Assembly (NCBI GenBank): GCA_030248135.1
Contig: JASANC010001209.1
Coordinates: forward strand, 26,855 to 90,854
Source: Theristus sp. LFF4_11
Taxonomy: Eukaryota; Nematoda; Chromadorea; Monhysterida; Xyalidae
DNA length: 64,000 nt
Direction of reading: 5' to 3'
Shown in pieces: positions 34,130 through 48,613 of this stretch. Every line of letters starts with the position of its first letter. The first letter of the stretch is position 1. A model generated the notes under the pieces. It was given only the letters and a program-made list of their open reading frames with translations, did not search any database and was not told the DNA's origin. Position numbers and translations under genes: made by a program.

Positions 34130-37100
34130 TGCACGAACAGGGGTAGTTCTGCCACTCGAGATGCGAAACTCTCGGAAATGCACAGTGCTCCATTCGGTTC
34201 TTGTGGCCAAACTTTTCAAAAAAAAACGTCATGAATCTGCACAAAAAATTCCCACAGTTGGCATTTGCCTGCGCCAAACGGTGAAGTTATTGCCTCATCC
34301 TTTATGGTTCACTGAAAAAGCAAGATAAGAGAGTTTCAACTGCAGTCTACCCGCATCGCTGTTTATCTTCTGTCCAACAGTACAGGTCTACTGTGGGGTA
34401 ACAAATTAGACGTAAAAAACTGAAATTATAAGTTATGTAGTTATAAGTTATTTTATTATAAGATAAGTTATAAGTTATTTCTACAGTATTCTCACGTTAG
34501 AGGGTTGTTCCTACTTACTTCACCAACCAAAAATGCTTGTGCGACACGTTAAAATATACCAAAAGTGATACGATCACGTTTGAAACTGAAAAATTGAAAT
34601 CTGAGCGTTTCTGAGCAACAGGTTCATTGGAGAACTTCTGGGAAGCGTTTTCTGACCTTTTGCAACATCGGCAACATGTTTTGTCGTTTTTTTCGAACTG
34701 CACACCACAAGTGTTTGATGTTTCTGTGGTGAGTCTAGCACATAAAAAAACGCTCAGATTTCAATTTTACGCTCATTTTACATCACTATGATGAAGTTGT
34801 TGCGTGGGAACATGCTGTGACTTGCGGAATATTGTTTTTTTTTGTTTGTCTGCACTGCCAGAACACAAGATCGACGGGATTAGCGGCTGGAAAAGGTCGG
34901 CCAATCAACGAAAATCACACCGATTTTTTTGGTGATTGTAACAATGAAGAGCCACTGAACCGTCAGATGTTTGTGTCCCAGCAGTGTAGAGGGTCAGAAA
35001 TCAGAATTTTCCACAGTGAATGCAGTTTCACTGTATGATGGTTTTTTCCATTTTCACCATCTCAGTACCCACAAAACTGACCAAGCCTTCAGAACTGCAG
35101 AGAGGCATATATGATCGTGTTATGACTGGTTACTCCGTCATCAGAAAGAACTTTTAGTATCAGCAAAAGAAACTTTCTTTCAGGATACTGACACATTTAT
35201 TGTGCGCATGTATCTTTGTTTTTATCATGCACATCACGCGCACAACGGCTCATTATATGGCAACCAGGAAAACGGGAAATTTTACATCAGAATCCTGAGT
35301 CGGCAGCAAATGGGTTAAAGCCCGCAGATTTGTTTTTGTTTGTGATTTATTGCGAATGAATGGCTGCCGCTGCGTGCTGTCAAAAATGGGTGGTACATGT
35401 ATTTGCGTTGGAAACTGATTTTTCTTTTGTGGTTAGTAAATAACAATAATCTCTTTTTGTCTGTTAAAAATGCAAAAAAATCGTTTTTTCAAAAGTTACG
35501 TATTTCACAGTTGTAGTTCAGTCAGAAAGGATCCGATTTTATCTTACCTTTGAAGTCCACTCAGCACACTTTTCATACACACAGAATCACTTGACAGAAT
35601 TCTGTGTATCTCAGTTCATTTCCATTTCTCAGTCATCCATCGATTTTTCTTGTTTATCATTTTTCTCACATTTTTTCATCTGTCTCTTCTTTGGATTTGT
35701 TAAAAATTCATAAAGGCAGAAAAAAAATTCAGATTGCACAAGTGTAAAAGAATGAAAACAAAAATCTAATTCAGTTTTTTTTTTCAGTTTTTTACATCAG
35801 CTGTTTTTGTTTTCAAAAAACACAAGATTTCCTTTTTCACTCGTGTGCGGAAGTATGCATTTTTATTAATAAAATTTTCATGCTATTTTAATTCGGCATT
35901 CCCGTGAGAATGGTATAAGTCTCTGCAGTAACTTTTGTTTTCGTTTTTTCTAGAGTTTCTCATAATAAAATAGATCAAGAACAGTCTCCAACCGCAATCC
36001 AATTCATCCGTTATGTGATCATGTTTTTTGCTAAAAAAAAGCTGTTTTTCTAATTTACAATCGCAATCGCAACGCAAAACAGAAATAGGTATACACCACA
36101 AGGGCTGGGATGGGAACATTCACTGCTTCAATGCAGTTTACAAACTTCATAAACAATCCATAACTGCACAGGTCTTCATGAAATGTAATTGAATTTCTGT
36201 TGATGAAAACCTGATGAACTTGTCAGTCGCAGACGCTCGGTTTCGGCTGAAACAGTCAGCCAAGTCTAGTTACTTTTCTTATCGCAAAATGGAAAGCATA
36301 TTTCGACTGGAAATTTTGCATAACGGACCCCGTTGGTGATGAAAAAACGCGCACTCTGCCTGCAGATACGACCGGACTCGGAGTGTACCGCAAACTTCCT
36401 ACAAGGGTTCACCATCACATGCACCGTGTGACGGACGGCTCTGGATAAAAATAAAAACTCAACAAATGTACTTGGCGTGTTGCAGCAAAATTGACGGATT
36501 AAATAGAAGATAACCTTCGAAGACATGTGACGTTATATGAAGTCGTTTCAATTGTGTCCATTGAAACAGAACTGAAAACGGTGTGTGGTTGTTGAAATTT
36601 GCCTCATAACTCATATGGCTTGTTTGTTCAATTAAACTTTGTATGCAGCCAAAGGAAGTATCCTGTACAGCTAATGTGGCGTGATGAGTGGATTTCACGG
36701 GCAATTTCCGTTTGCTGGAATCATACATGCCAAATGTAAACAAATGTAGTAAGTGCCCAGCGGAATTCTTCTGTTCAGTGAACTTTTTAAGTTCAACGAC
36801 GGCAACAAGGAACTTGAGAGAATGGGAAAAGAAAAAAAGCTAAACGAAGCTCACTCAACCGTACACTCCCTCACAGGTTGCGAATGGAACTTTGTATGGA
36901 GCAATCTGAGGTTTTGTTTGTTGCAAACGACATTCGAACATTCAAATTTCCCGCGCTTCACTAAATTCTTCATGGAAAATGGCAAAATAATATGGCAAAA
37001 CATATCCGATACTGTACCTGTGTATGCACAAGTCATCAGACATTCATTAGCGAACATTCGTACTCGTTTCAATCGGCTGTTAATTAGGTACATATCCGAT

Positions 37101-37555
37101 CTTTTCTCATATTTGGATCCCTCTGAGCCAGAGAAAAAGACAATACACGAACCGATTTTGATCGTCTAACTGAATGTTTTTGTCATCAAGCAGCAACATT
37201 CAGCAGCGAGCGGTTGTCAAGTGGGAGAACAGATGCATTGAGGAAAATCCGACTTGGCTAATTAAAAATTGATGTGTTTATCAGTGAGCTGAGTACTATA
37301 CCGTATCCGCAATATCTCCATAACCTCAAAAATGCCGAATCAAATTGTGATTCATCCGGTTTTTCCATCCATCCATTCCATCCATCGATCATTTTACTCA
37401 GTTTTCCGCCTGTCCAGAGTTCTCTTTCCCTCAGTTCTCCTACAGCCCTTCAACGACTTTGATTAGTGGCTCTGAAATCTGTGCCGTCTTCAGAACACAA
37501 GTTTCACATTACCCACTCATTGTGATCACTGGCGCGTATTGCAAATTTGTGCACA
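34130..37555. other. Intergenic, 3.4 kb without a recognised gene
   Basis: No exon in either strand matches a family I know. The longest open frame (36,753-37,169, plus) has no detectable domain and no splice partners. Regulatory elements of the downstream GPCR gene could lie here, but nothing specific is visible. Confidence 0.5.
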
Positions 37556-37821
37556 TACCGTAAAGTCTTGCATATAAGGCCTCCTTATATAAATTTGAAA
37601 ATCAAAAATTTCTGAAAAAAGTGGAATTTCGTGTGACAGCCTTATAAGTGGGAGGAGGTCTTATAAAGCGAACATTAGGAATTCCGGGCCTTATAAACGG
37701 GGTTGGTTTTCGACCAAATCAAAATTTTGAATTTTTTGATTTCCCGCCGTGTGACACTCCGCCCACTTTTGGGTGGGGGTCTTATAAGTGGGAGGAACCT
37801 TATATGCAAGACTTTACGGTA
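37556..37821. mobile_element. MITE family P, copy 4
   Basis: Begins TACCGTAAAGTCTTGC and ends GCAAGACTTTACGGTA. Nearly identical over its length to copy 2. Its right end directly abuts another inverted-repeat element at about 37,821. Confidence 0.93.
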
Positions 37822-38042
37822 TACAGTGGCGGTCAAAAGTGTTGGAAGGCTGCGCGCGTGTTGCATCAGCCGTACGAACGCTATTATAACAATTTATGGG
37901 CAACGCTGGGTTCACGGGACACTTTTCGACCCAATGTTGCGCATAAATTCTTAGAATACCGTTTGTACGGCTGGTTCAACACGCGCGGCAATACACAGCA
38001 CATACGCGCGCAGCGTTCCAACACTGTTGGCCGCTACTGTAT
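37821..38042. mobile_element. Tc1-like fold-back MITE
   Basis: The ends TACAGTGGCGGTCAAAAGTG and the complement of TACAGTAGCGGCCAACAGTG are imperfect inverted repeats. They continue inward through TTGGAAGGCTGCGCGCG and CGTGTTGCATCAGCCGTACG. Tc1-type elements often begin CAGTGGCGG. It ends about 46 bp upstream of the first exon found for the GPCR gene. Confidence 0.85.
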
Positions 38043-38088
38043 GTAGAGAAGACGTAAAAACTGTGATAAATTCTTGTATCAAGTTCAG

Positions 38089-42078
<3,990 letters not shown>

Positions 42079-42559
42079 TTTCTGCGGTATTTCTCGTTTA
42101 TTACTTTGCGTATACTGTAGTTTTTCTGTACAGCAGCTGGGACGATATAATGTGATTATCCTTTTTGCTCGAAACCATTGTGATGTTGTTCTCAATATTC
42201 TTATTTCACTCAGTCACAGAATTTTTCTGTTTCTTTCGGGTCTACTAGAGGTGATATAATCATATTTTTCTCAAGTTTTTCCTCCTGTTGCACAGTTCTG
42301 TTGTTTTGCGATGTTTTTTTGATTTTGCCCTGTCCTGTGGTGTAGGTGTTTTAGGTTTCATGACAGATAATTTATTTTTAAACCTTTTTGTTCATTTCAT
42401 GATTTGTCGCTGTGGGCTTCTTATTGATTTTGATTATGATTTTTGACTGATGGTCTCAAATGAACATTTCCAATATTCTATGGGCATCGCGGAAGTACTT
42501 ATTTCACTAAAAACAAAATTAAAATTAAAAATCTAAGCACCGTGTAAGCCAACAAAATC
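42079..42559. other. Convergent 3' ends of the GPCR and methyltransferase genes
   Basis: About 480 bp between the stop codons of two converging genes, so both 3' UTRs must share it. On the minus strand an AATAAA lies at about 42,371-42,376, roughly 185 bp after the methyltransferase stop. No AATAAA is evident on the plus strand close to the GPCR stop. Confidence 0.6.
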
Positions 42560-44552
42560 TCAAAACGGTTTTTGCATCATATAAGAGTTCGAAATGTATT
42601 CGCGGTACATGACGCTGACGACGAGCTGATGCGCCGCGGCAAACTCGTTCACAGCCCGCTCGACCGCCCCGCGCTCTTTGCGCCCGTCCTCGCAAAGCGT
42701 CCAGTCCTGGTGCGGTGCTACGGACTCGTCTGACTGGTAATCGTGGCCTATACAGAAGTATGAACTATTTTTTCAAACGTGTCCCACTGAAATGACGTCA
42801 TGTGCCGCCAAACATGCGCTTGCCGTTCACAGCAAACCAGACTTTCCGTTTAGCCGATTTCTTCCTGTAAGCTAATGGTGAAAGTCGAAGCAGTCACATC
42901 AAACTGACATTTTAGTGCCTGTACTTTGACAAACGTGCGTTTTTAAAGCAAATGACGTCATTTTAGTCTGAACACGTTTGAATAAATCCACAATATTAGA
43001 GAGTGAACGAATTAGAAACCAATTGCTAAACCTAAAAAAGCATCATTAGTTGCGCGACCACAAGTTTTGGCTGACGTGTCGCGTGTTTACCAATGTACCT
43101 TGACGCACAGTGGACACTTTTGTGACGCAAACTGGTCAACCAACGGACGAGCACGGAATTGTGTGTCGCAAGATCGTTGCTTATTGTGTGACACCGCGAA
43201 AGAACCGGTGCTTCGAGCACCCACCGCTGTCAGCATTTGGTATACCCGTGCGACGGTGTGGTATTGTAGCCGAACTCTACGTTATAGGGAATCAGCTAAT
43301 TGGTTGGTGTGTGGGTGATCACGTGATGCATGTTTTCTGTGCAAGACGACAGCCTCCGACAGACGACGCTCCACAGCAATGCCTACACGGAAAGCTTGCA
43401 TATCACGTGACCACCAACCAATCAGCTGATTCCCTATAATTTAGAGTTCGACTGCGCGTGGTGCGGCAGCCGGCATATGCGGTGCATTTGCTATTGTAAG
43501 TTGTGCACTTACACTATGCGATGTGCCTTTATCACCGCACGGCTGTGCAGCAAAGCCATCACGTACGTACCACCAAACACACCCAACGCTCCCAAAACTG
43601 GCGTTCATTTTTCCAAAGTGCACAACTGTCCCACCGGCTAAAATGCCGCCCGGTCGCAGTTTCGGCCACCACAACTGCAGGTCGCGCAACACGGCGCAAT
43701 AGTCATGACGTGCGTCGAGGTAGATGAAATCCAGACTGGCATCCGAGATTGCATACACAGCCACATCAGTGCGTCCTTGGATGAACTCGGTTTTGTTCGT
43801 GAAGGCAACGAGTCGCTGACGCGCCTGCGACATCAGTTCCAGCTGAGACTTGTCGTCGACATCTGTGAGAAAGAGTTTATGGTTAAAAAACGTCAAAAAC
43901 GTATACAGGTGATCGTCTGACCACACTGAAAGCTGTTCGTGCTGAAATTTTGTGTAGAAATGGTAGAACTTGCGTCTCTGGCCAATTAATTACCCGTGCC
44001 GTGGATTTTCCCTTTAGAACTTCCAACAAAGAAAGTGCCAAGTACAGGGGTGTAACTTTGAGCCGCGCATATCAACATAATTGAAAATCGTTACACCATT
44101 TATTTCAAATTCAACAAATTGATTATAGTGTTGATTGTTGATTGATACCTTCAGTGAAAACCGAAACACACACGCACGCACTAACTCGCCCAATCGCTGT
44201 AGTTGTTCGACTTCGCCCACACGTCGACCAGGTACAGTTTGCGGCAGTTTGTCCAGGCGCCAAGGAGCACCAGCGTGAATGCGCCCGATTGAACGCCGAG
44301 CTCCGCGCCGACTGAGAAACGCTCAGCGCCGAGTTCGTTCAGAAATCGACCGATGTCGTTGCGCGACTTCAACGGTCGCAGGTTGTAGTACGAGGTTCTG
44401 ACGGTCGAGTGGACCGCGGTGAATTGGCACGCGGTATTGTGGAGCCAAGTCAGTGGCGGCAGACGAACCGCGATGGACATCAGCAGCATGGCGATTAGAA
44501 ATGCGATCGTCAGCGTCATACTTGGCTTGCGGCTTGTTTGAATGTTCGCCAT
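42560..44552 (-). CDS. Membrane-anchored class I SAM methyltransferase (Methyltransf_24 type)
   Basis: Three exons: 44,186-44,552 (ATG at 44,552), 43,635-43,862 and 42,560-42,747 (TGA), giving 260 residues. Residues 12-30 are a hydrophobic segment after a short basic N-terminus, so this is likely a type II membrane or signal-anchored protein. The Rossmann-fold motif I is VGAELGVQSGAF; LVDVW gives the acidic residue that usually contacts the ribose. FIYLDARHDY is the following acidic motif, and LRPGGILAG|HDY spans the last splice junction. The last exon ends with the GAVERAVNEFA helix and a C-terminal YMMQKPF, like other small extracellular or Golgi-lumen methyltransferases of this type. The substrate is not predictable. 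Exon 2 stays open past the chosen donor (G|GTGGGA) to another good donor near 43,513, but only the first donor joins exon 3 in phase with the conserved GHDY motif. Confidence 0.87.
42771..42983. mobile_element. MITE family S (TGACGTCA ends), copy 2
   Basis: Ends TCAAACGTGTCCCACTGAAA and the complement of TCAAACGTGTTCAGACTAAA, each followed inward by ATGACGTCA. It is the reverse complement of the copy at 14.65 kb. It lies in the last intron of the methyltransferase gene. Confidence 0.88.
43266..43455. mobile_element. Palindromic MITE family R, copy 3
   Basis: Left arm CGAACTCTACGTTATAGGGA and ATCAGCTAATTGGTTGGTG; right arm CACCAACCAATCAGCTGATT and CCCTATAATTTAGAGTTCG. Inner words GATCACGTGATGCAT and ATATCACGTGACC are partly paired. 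It lies in the last intron of the methyltransferase gene. Confidence 0.92.
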
Positions 44553-44639
44553 TACGCCTGCACCTATTTGAAGCGCACACGTGTCCTGTTAGTGCTGCTC
44601 TGCTCTATTGCTCAATAAATAAAAAATAAAAAAGTGCAG

Positions 44640-44700
44640 TAAAGCCTAAGCCTAAGCCTAGACCTAAACCTAAGCCAAAGCTAATCCTAAGCCTAAACCT
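44640..44700. repeat. Degenerate GCCTAA hexamer run
   Basis: About ten imperfect hexamers: AAGCCTAAGCCTAAGCC then AGACCTAAACCTAAGCC and CTAAGCCTAAACC. The complement, TTAGGC, is the nematode telomere repeat, but the run is short and imperfect. Confidence 0.8.
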
Positions 44701-45415
44701 GACAAATCAACCTGGCCAACATCATATGCAGAATACGGGTGGCCTCATCATCAGTGATGTGCCCCTCCTGAACCACTTGTGTAAAAAACTTGTGCAATTC
44801 ACAGAAAATACAATATTATTCTTGTATGGGCAGTTGGGAACCAAACCGTTTGGTAAAACAAAACCACAAATTATATCTTTGACTTGCTAAAAATAAAATT
44901 GTAAAAAGCGCAGAACCATATTGCAAATTTTTATTTTTTTCATTTGAAAACTGTGCTTGAAACACGGTGCTATCTGCCACCCGCCACGACACGCCAATCG
45001 GTGACCATGCCCAATTGTACATACAACGTGGATTATCGTCGTGTATTAGTTTTTGTGCACACGATTTATGGAACTTCACGTTTACACTGCATTATATCAG
45101 TAGCAAGTTGTTCAATTAGTGTTTCTGATCCGTCGTATTGGGAACATGAGTAAACCGCGCACTCGATCAGCACTCATAAAAAACAGGTTTTCCTGCAAAG
45201 TTTTCAGCAGATTTTGAAATGCCACAGACAGCGCTGATCGATCGGAGGTGGTGGCCGGTGTTTTGCGACAGAATCTAACAAGCTGCAGAGAAATACTGCA
45301 AACATGAACAGATTTCCAAGATCTTTCACAATCCCTCTCGCCTGGGGTATGTTGTGAGGAAAGTATTGATCGCTGTTGATTGGTTTATGAAACGTCTGCA
45401 TGAAATATCGTTCTT

Positions 45416-45645
45416 GTGTGCCCATCATACCCGTGCGACGGTGTGCGGTACCGATGTGCGCAGCCCCCAAATTGGTGTGCAAACTGTGCGAGCTTTGCTT
45501 CATTGCACCGGCTGCCTTGCAAATGTGCACAGCCCTGAAACCGGTGTGTCGCCAAAATGCCACACCGCAAAAATTTCTTGCGGGCTGCACACCGGTTTTG
45601 AGGGCTGCGCACATCGGTACCCCACACCGTCGTCGCATGGGCATA
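45416..45645. mobile_element. Fold-back MITE with GC-rich arms
   Basis: The arm GGTACCGATGTGCGCAGCCC with flanking GCGACGGTGTG pairs with GGGCTGCGCACATCGGTACC and CACACCGTCG on the right. A second inner pair (AAATTGGTGTGCA and TGCACACCGGTTTT) extends the fold. A fragment of the same arm, ACCCGTGCGACGGTGTGG, occurs at about 43,245. Open frames across it on both strands are products of the palindrome. Confidence 0.88.
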
Positions 45646-46173
45646 GTGCCCACCCACGTCGCTGGCGTTTGTGAACGCAACAACAACAACACAAATAAAC
45701 AACGGTAAACGATGACGGGAAACGCTCAATTGGGCGTGTGATTCAAGCGAAAAAACGAACAAAAAACAGCAAAAAAATTTCGCTCGCAGTTCCATACAGA
45801 CACAGACAGCGTTTGGGCAGACTAAATGTCCATAATTTTGAGGCAAGTGCAATTTTTGAATTGTTTATCGGTAAAAAAAAACGCGACATTTACCACTGTT
45901 GCTGTGCGCATCCGTGTGGAATGCGCGATCAAATAATCGGCAATGAAAAAGGCATCGGGTGGAAATGAAAATGACTGTCTTCCCACGTGAGATATGCACA
46001 CGGTGAAGCAATCTGCTGTACGAAACAGGAGAGGAACAACATCAAAAAAACATTGTGAACAAAACACACAACCAACCTTCAGTACAGTATTTCTTCAATC
46101 AAAACAAAGCTTTGTTCAAGCTCAATTGCACAAGAGCAAGCTCAATTGTAAGAACAAAACTAAGCATTTCCGA

Positions 46174-46909
46174 ATGTCTGCTGAAGCGGCCGTCGAAGTG
46201 ATTTCGCCAACAAATAATCCTGATAACTGTGTTCAAAATAATAATGACAATTGTGACCGTAAAAAGTCATGTGACACACAAAGGCAACAGCAACAGCAAC
46301 AGCAACAACACCGTCATCATCATCATCATCATCATCATCGTGTCCGAACCGTGTTCACTAAAACGCAACTTTGTGAAATGGAGCAGAAATTCGCCGAAAG
46401 TGCCTATTTAGTCGGTGAGGAGCGAAGGCGATTCGCAGAGGCGATTGGTTTGAACCAGATGCAGGTGAGGGACAAAAGTAAACTGAAAGTCCGTCACGAC
46501 AGTTGTCTTCACAATTAGGGAGAATTTAGCCATAAAGGAGTCCAAACGTCCATAAAGTCCTCGCTTTTTTTCATTTACGCACACAAGAATCCGATTATAA
46601 GCTTCGTCTACGTTTTCAAAAATTTGACACGAGCGAACGCTGAAAACATTGGGTTTTTAATAAAAGAAGAAAGAAACAGCGCGACTCGTATTCTCAAGAA
46701 GGCTTGTGCATCATCAGGGCTTTATACGCAATGCTTAATGGTATGAACTCAAAAACCCGCGCCGAACAAAACAGAGCACTGGAAAACCAGCACATTGTTT
46801 ACAGGTGAAAGTTTGGTTTCAAAACCGGCGCATCAAACAACGACGTGAGACGCACGAAGCGCAAGCCGACAAGATACAACAGCTGCGGCGCAAGTTTGGC
46901 TTTGCTTGA
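46174..46909 (+). CDS. Homeodomain protein, NOT/EMX/VAX group
   Basis: Two exons, 46,174-46,464 and 46,805-46,909 (TGA), giving 131 residues. The product begins MSAEAAVEV, then has a short poly-Gln tract and a run of eight His immediately before the homeodomain. The homeodomain starts RVRTVFTKTQL, has YLVGEERRRFAEAIGL between helices 1 and 2, and ends with helix 3 VKVWFQNRRIKQRRE, with Trp48, Phe49, Gln50, Asn51 and Arg53 intact. The intron falls in phase 0 just before VKVWF, a common homeobox intron site. RVRTVFT and YLVG are closest to what I know of NOT (Noto/floating head) proteins, while RIKQ is nearer VAX; the group is secure, the exact family is not. The protein ends 19 residues after the homeodomain. 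The start is the ATG at 46,174; an upstream ATG at 45,994 is in frame but its extension is low-complexity and lacks any known motif. Confidence 0.88.
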
Positions 46910-48613
46910 TGTGTTTTTTAGACGTCTTCATAAAACAAATGCAAGTTTGTGCATCAGCGATCCACTCTGTGTGATTGTTTGCATGAATGAACATGTAAAT
47001 ACTATGTGTTGTATATGTAGTTGTTATGGACAAATCGTTTTTTTTTTCAAAATTAATAATCCATGGTCGTACTGTAACCAATAACCACCCGTTGGGCTTT
47101 TTGACAGAGTAACATTATGCAAATTGGTTGATTACATCTTAGCGCTGCCGTACTGTAAAAAAATAACAAGTTCCACTTTTTGAAAAAAATGATCAAAATC
47201 GACGTCTTCCAATCTGGACACCCATGCTTCCTTACATCCGCAGAATATTTGGCTGCAACATTGGTTTTTCTTTAATTTAGTTATTCGCGCACCGGTTTCG
47301 AAAAAAACCATAAGGTATGTAATTCCGGCGGGAACGGGTAAATATCCAAGCCCAATTGAGCCTCGGCTCAGGCAGGAGGTATGGCAACACGCAGTTCGCA
47401 GCGCACCATAGTACGCGTTGCTTTGTCTGGCATGCGAAACATCAACGGCAGGTGTGAACATTATGATAACGTGTGTCTGGTTCATGCCGGTTCACTTCTT
47501 TCATCACAAATACAGTATGGCGAGAATTCACACGCCACTGAAGTCGCTCCGATAAACAGTTTGCCAAAAACAGCCACCGGACTGCGATTCAATCACTTCC
47601 ATATTTCAGAAGCGATCAGTACGCAAAGTAGAGCACGCACAGTTTTGGCAGTGAGCAAATTGTAAGGTTTTTGCAACGTCAAAAGCAAAAATAAATGAAA
47701 AGGCACTGTACAGTGTGTCATGTGTATTGTTGTGTTTATAAAAAACATAGCTTGAATATGTTGCGGGCAGACGCACAAGAAAAGCACGCATACCCCATAT
47801 CACCACACCGACACGCGCGCGCATGGGTCTTTCCAAACTTTTGGTCGCCACTTGTACCAAAGAATTATTTTGACCATGAAAAACGAGCATACGTATTTGA
47901 CAGATACCAAGATAGTAATGGTATGAAGACATTATATAAGCCAAAACCTAACTTTCATTGGAGGTGGGGAGGGGATGTACAAAATTTAGCCCAATTTGCA
48001 CCTCGTGGGGAATACTACCGTTGGGCTGGGCGACTACCCGTGTACGGTACTACACCCCACACCCGTTACCTCTACACCAGTACAAGACTTCATCATCATT
48101 CATCATCTTCATCATCCCTCTCACCCCCCTCACTGAGCAGGTAGCTAGCTGAACCCCTTTCCCCAAAACTCCGCAAACGCCCCTCATCCATGGTCCCGTC
48201 TAGCTTTCGCTACTGAGCTCAGTGCCGAAGAGGAGGGGCAGTAGTACCCCTCATGGCACGAAGTTGCGCCTCTTGGGGGAGAGGTGGGGGGGGGGGGGTA
48301 TTGTGACAGTCGTGAGGAGGATGACACCCGTCCGCCCCCCAAACCGAGACCCCCTTCCCGTTGGTACGCCAGCCCTTCCCTTCACGACTCCGCACCTCCC
48401 CGCCACCGCCTGCCAAAATGTTCACATAATCAAAAACTTTTGTTCAAAAATTTCAAATTTTGTTCAAAAGTCATAAATTTTTCTACAAAAATCAAATTAT
48501 GGTTTTGCGCGTACGGTGGAGGTGGTCCTCCTCCTCTTTAACACAGGAAAGAAAAAAAATGCAAAAACCAATTTGATCCTTTTTCACCTTATCCAAAAGG
48601 CTTGGCTTAGGAT
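46910..48613. other. Intergenic, with an old SINE fragment and G-rich DNA
   Basis: No supported gene. A diverged SINE fragment lies at 47,270-47,385. From about 47,950 the sequence becomes GC-rich with C and G runs (for example near 48,283-48,298). The word GCTTTCGCTACTG at about 48,205 resembles the end of the large repeat that begins at 48,614. Confidence 0.55.
47270..47385 (-). mobile_element. Diverged fragment of SINE family 2
   Basis: CGCACCGGTTTCG, ATTCCGGCGGGAACGGG and AAGCCCAATTGAGCCTCGGC correspond in order to the body of the SINE inside the right arm (61,313-61,553). The tRNA-like head is not recognisable here. Confidence 0.65.

Larger units (their letters stand above)
44553..46173. 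other. Divergent intergenic region, methyltransferase to homeobox gene
   Basis: About 1.6 kb between two divergent start codons, so it should hold both promoters. It contains a telomere-like hexamer run (44,640-44,700) and a fold-back element (45,416-45,645). The sequence between 45,700 and 46,173 is probably 5' UTR and promoter of the homeobox gene, although a frame without stops extends upstream of its ATG to 45,994. Confidence 0.6.

Noticed and set aside
36753..37169. Possible single-exon gene of 138 codons
   Set aside because: No recognisable domain, no supporting splice sites or neighbours, and ordinary intergenic composition.
44640..44700. A true chromosome end or telomere
   Set aside because: Only about ten imperfect hexamers lie between two ordinary genes; at most it is an interstitial relic.
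45204..45852. Overlapping open frames of 100-160 codons on both strands
   Set aside because: They lie on a GC-rich palindromic MITE; the similarity between the strands comes from the inverted arms. No protein family matches.
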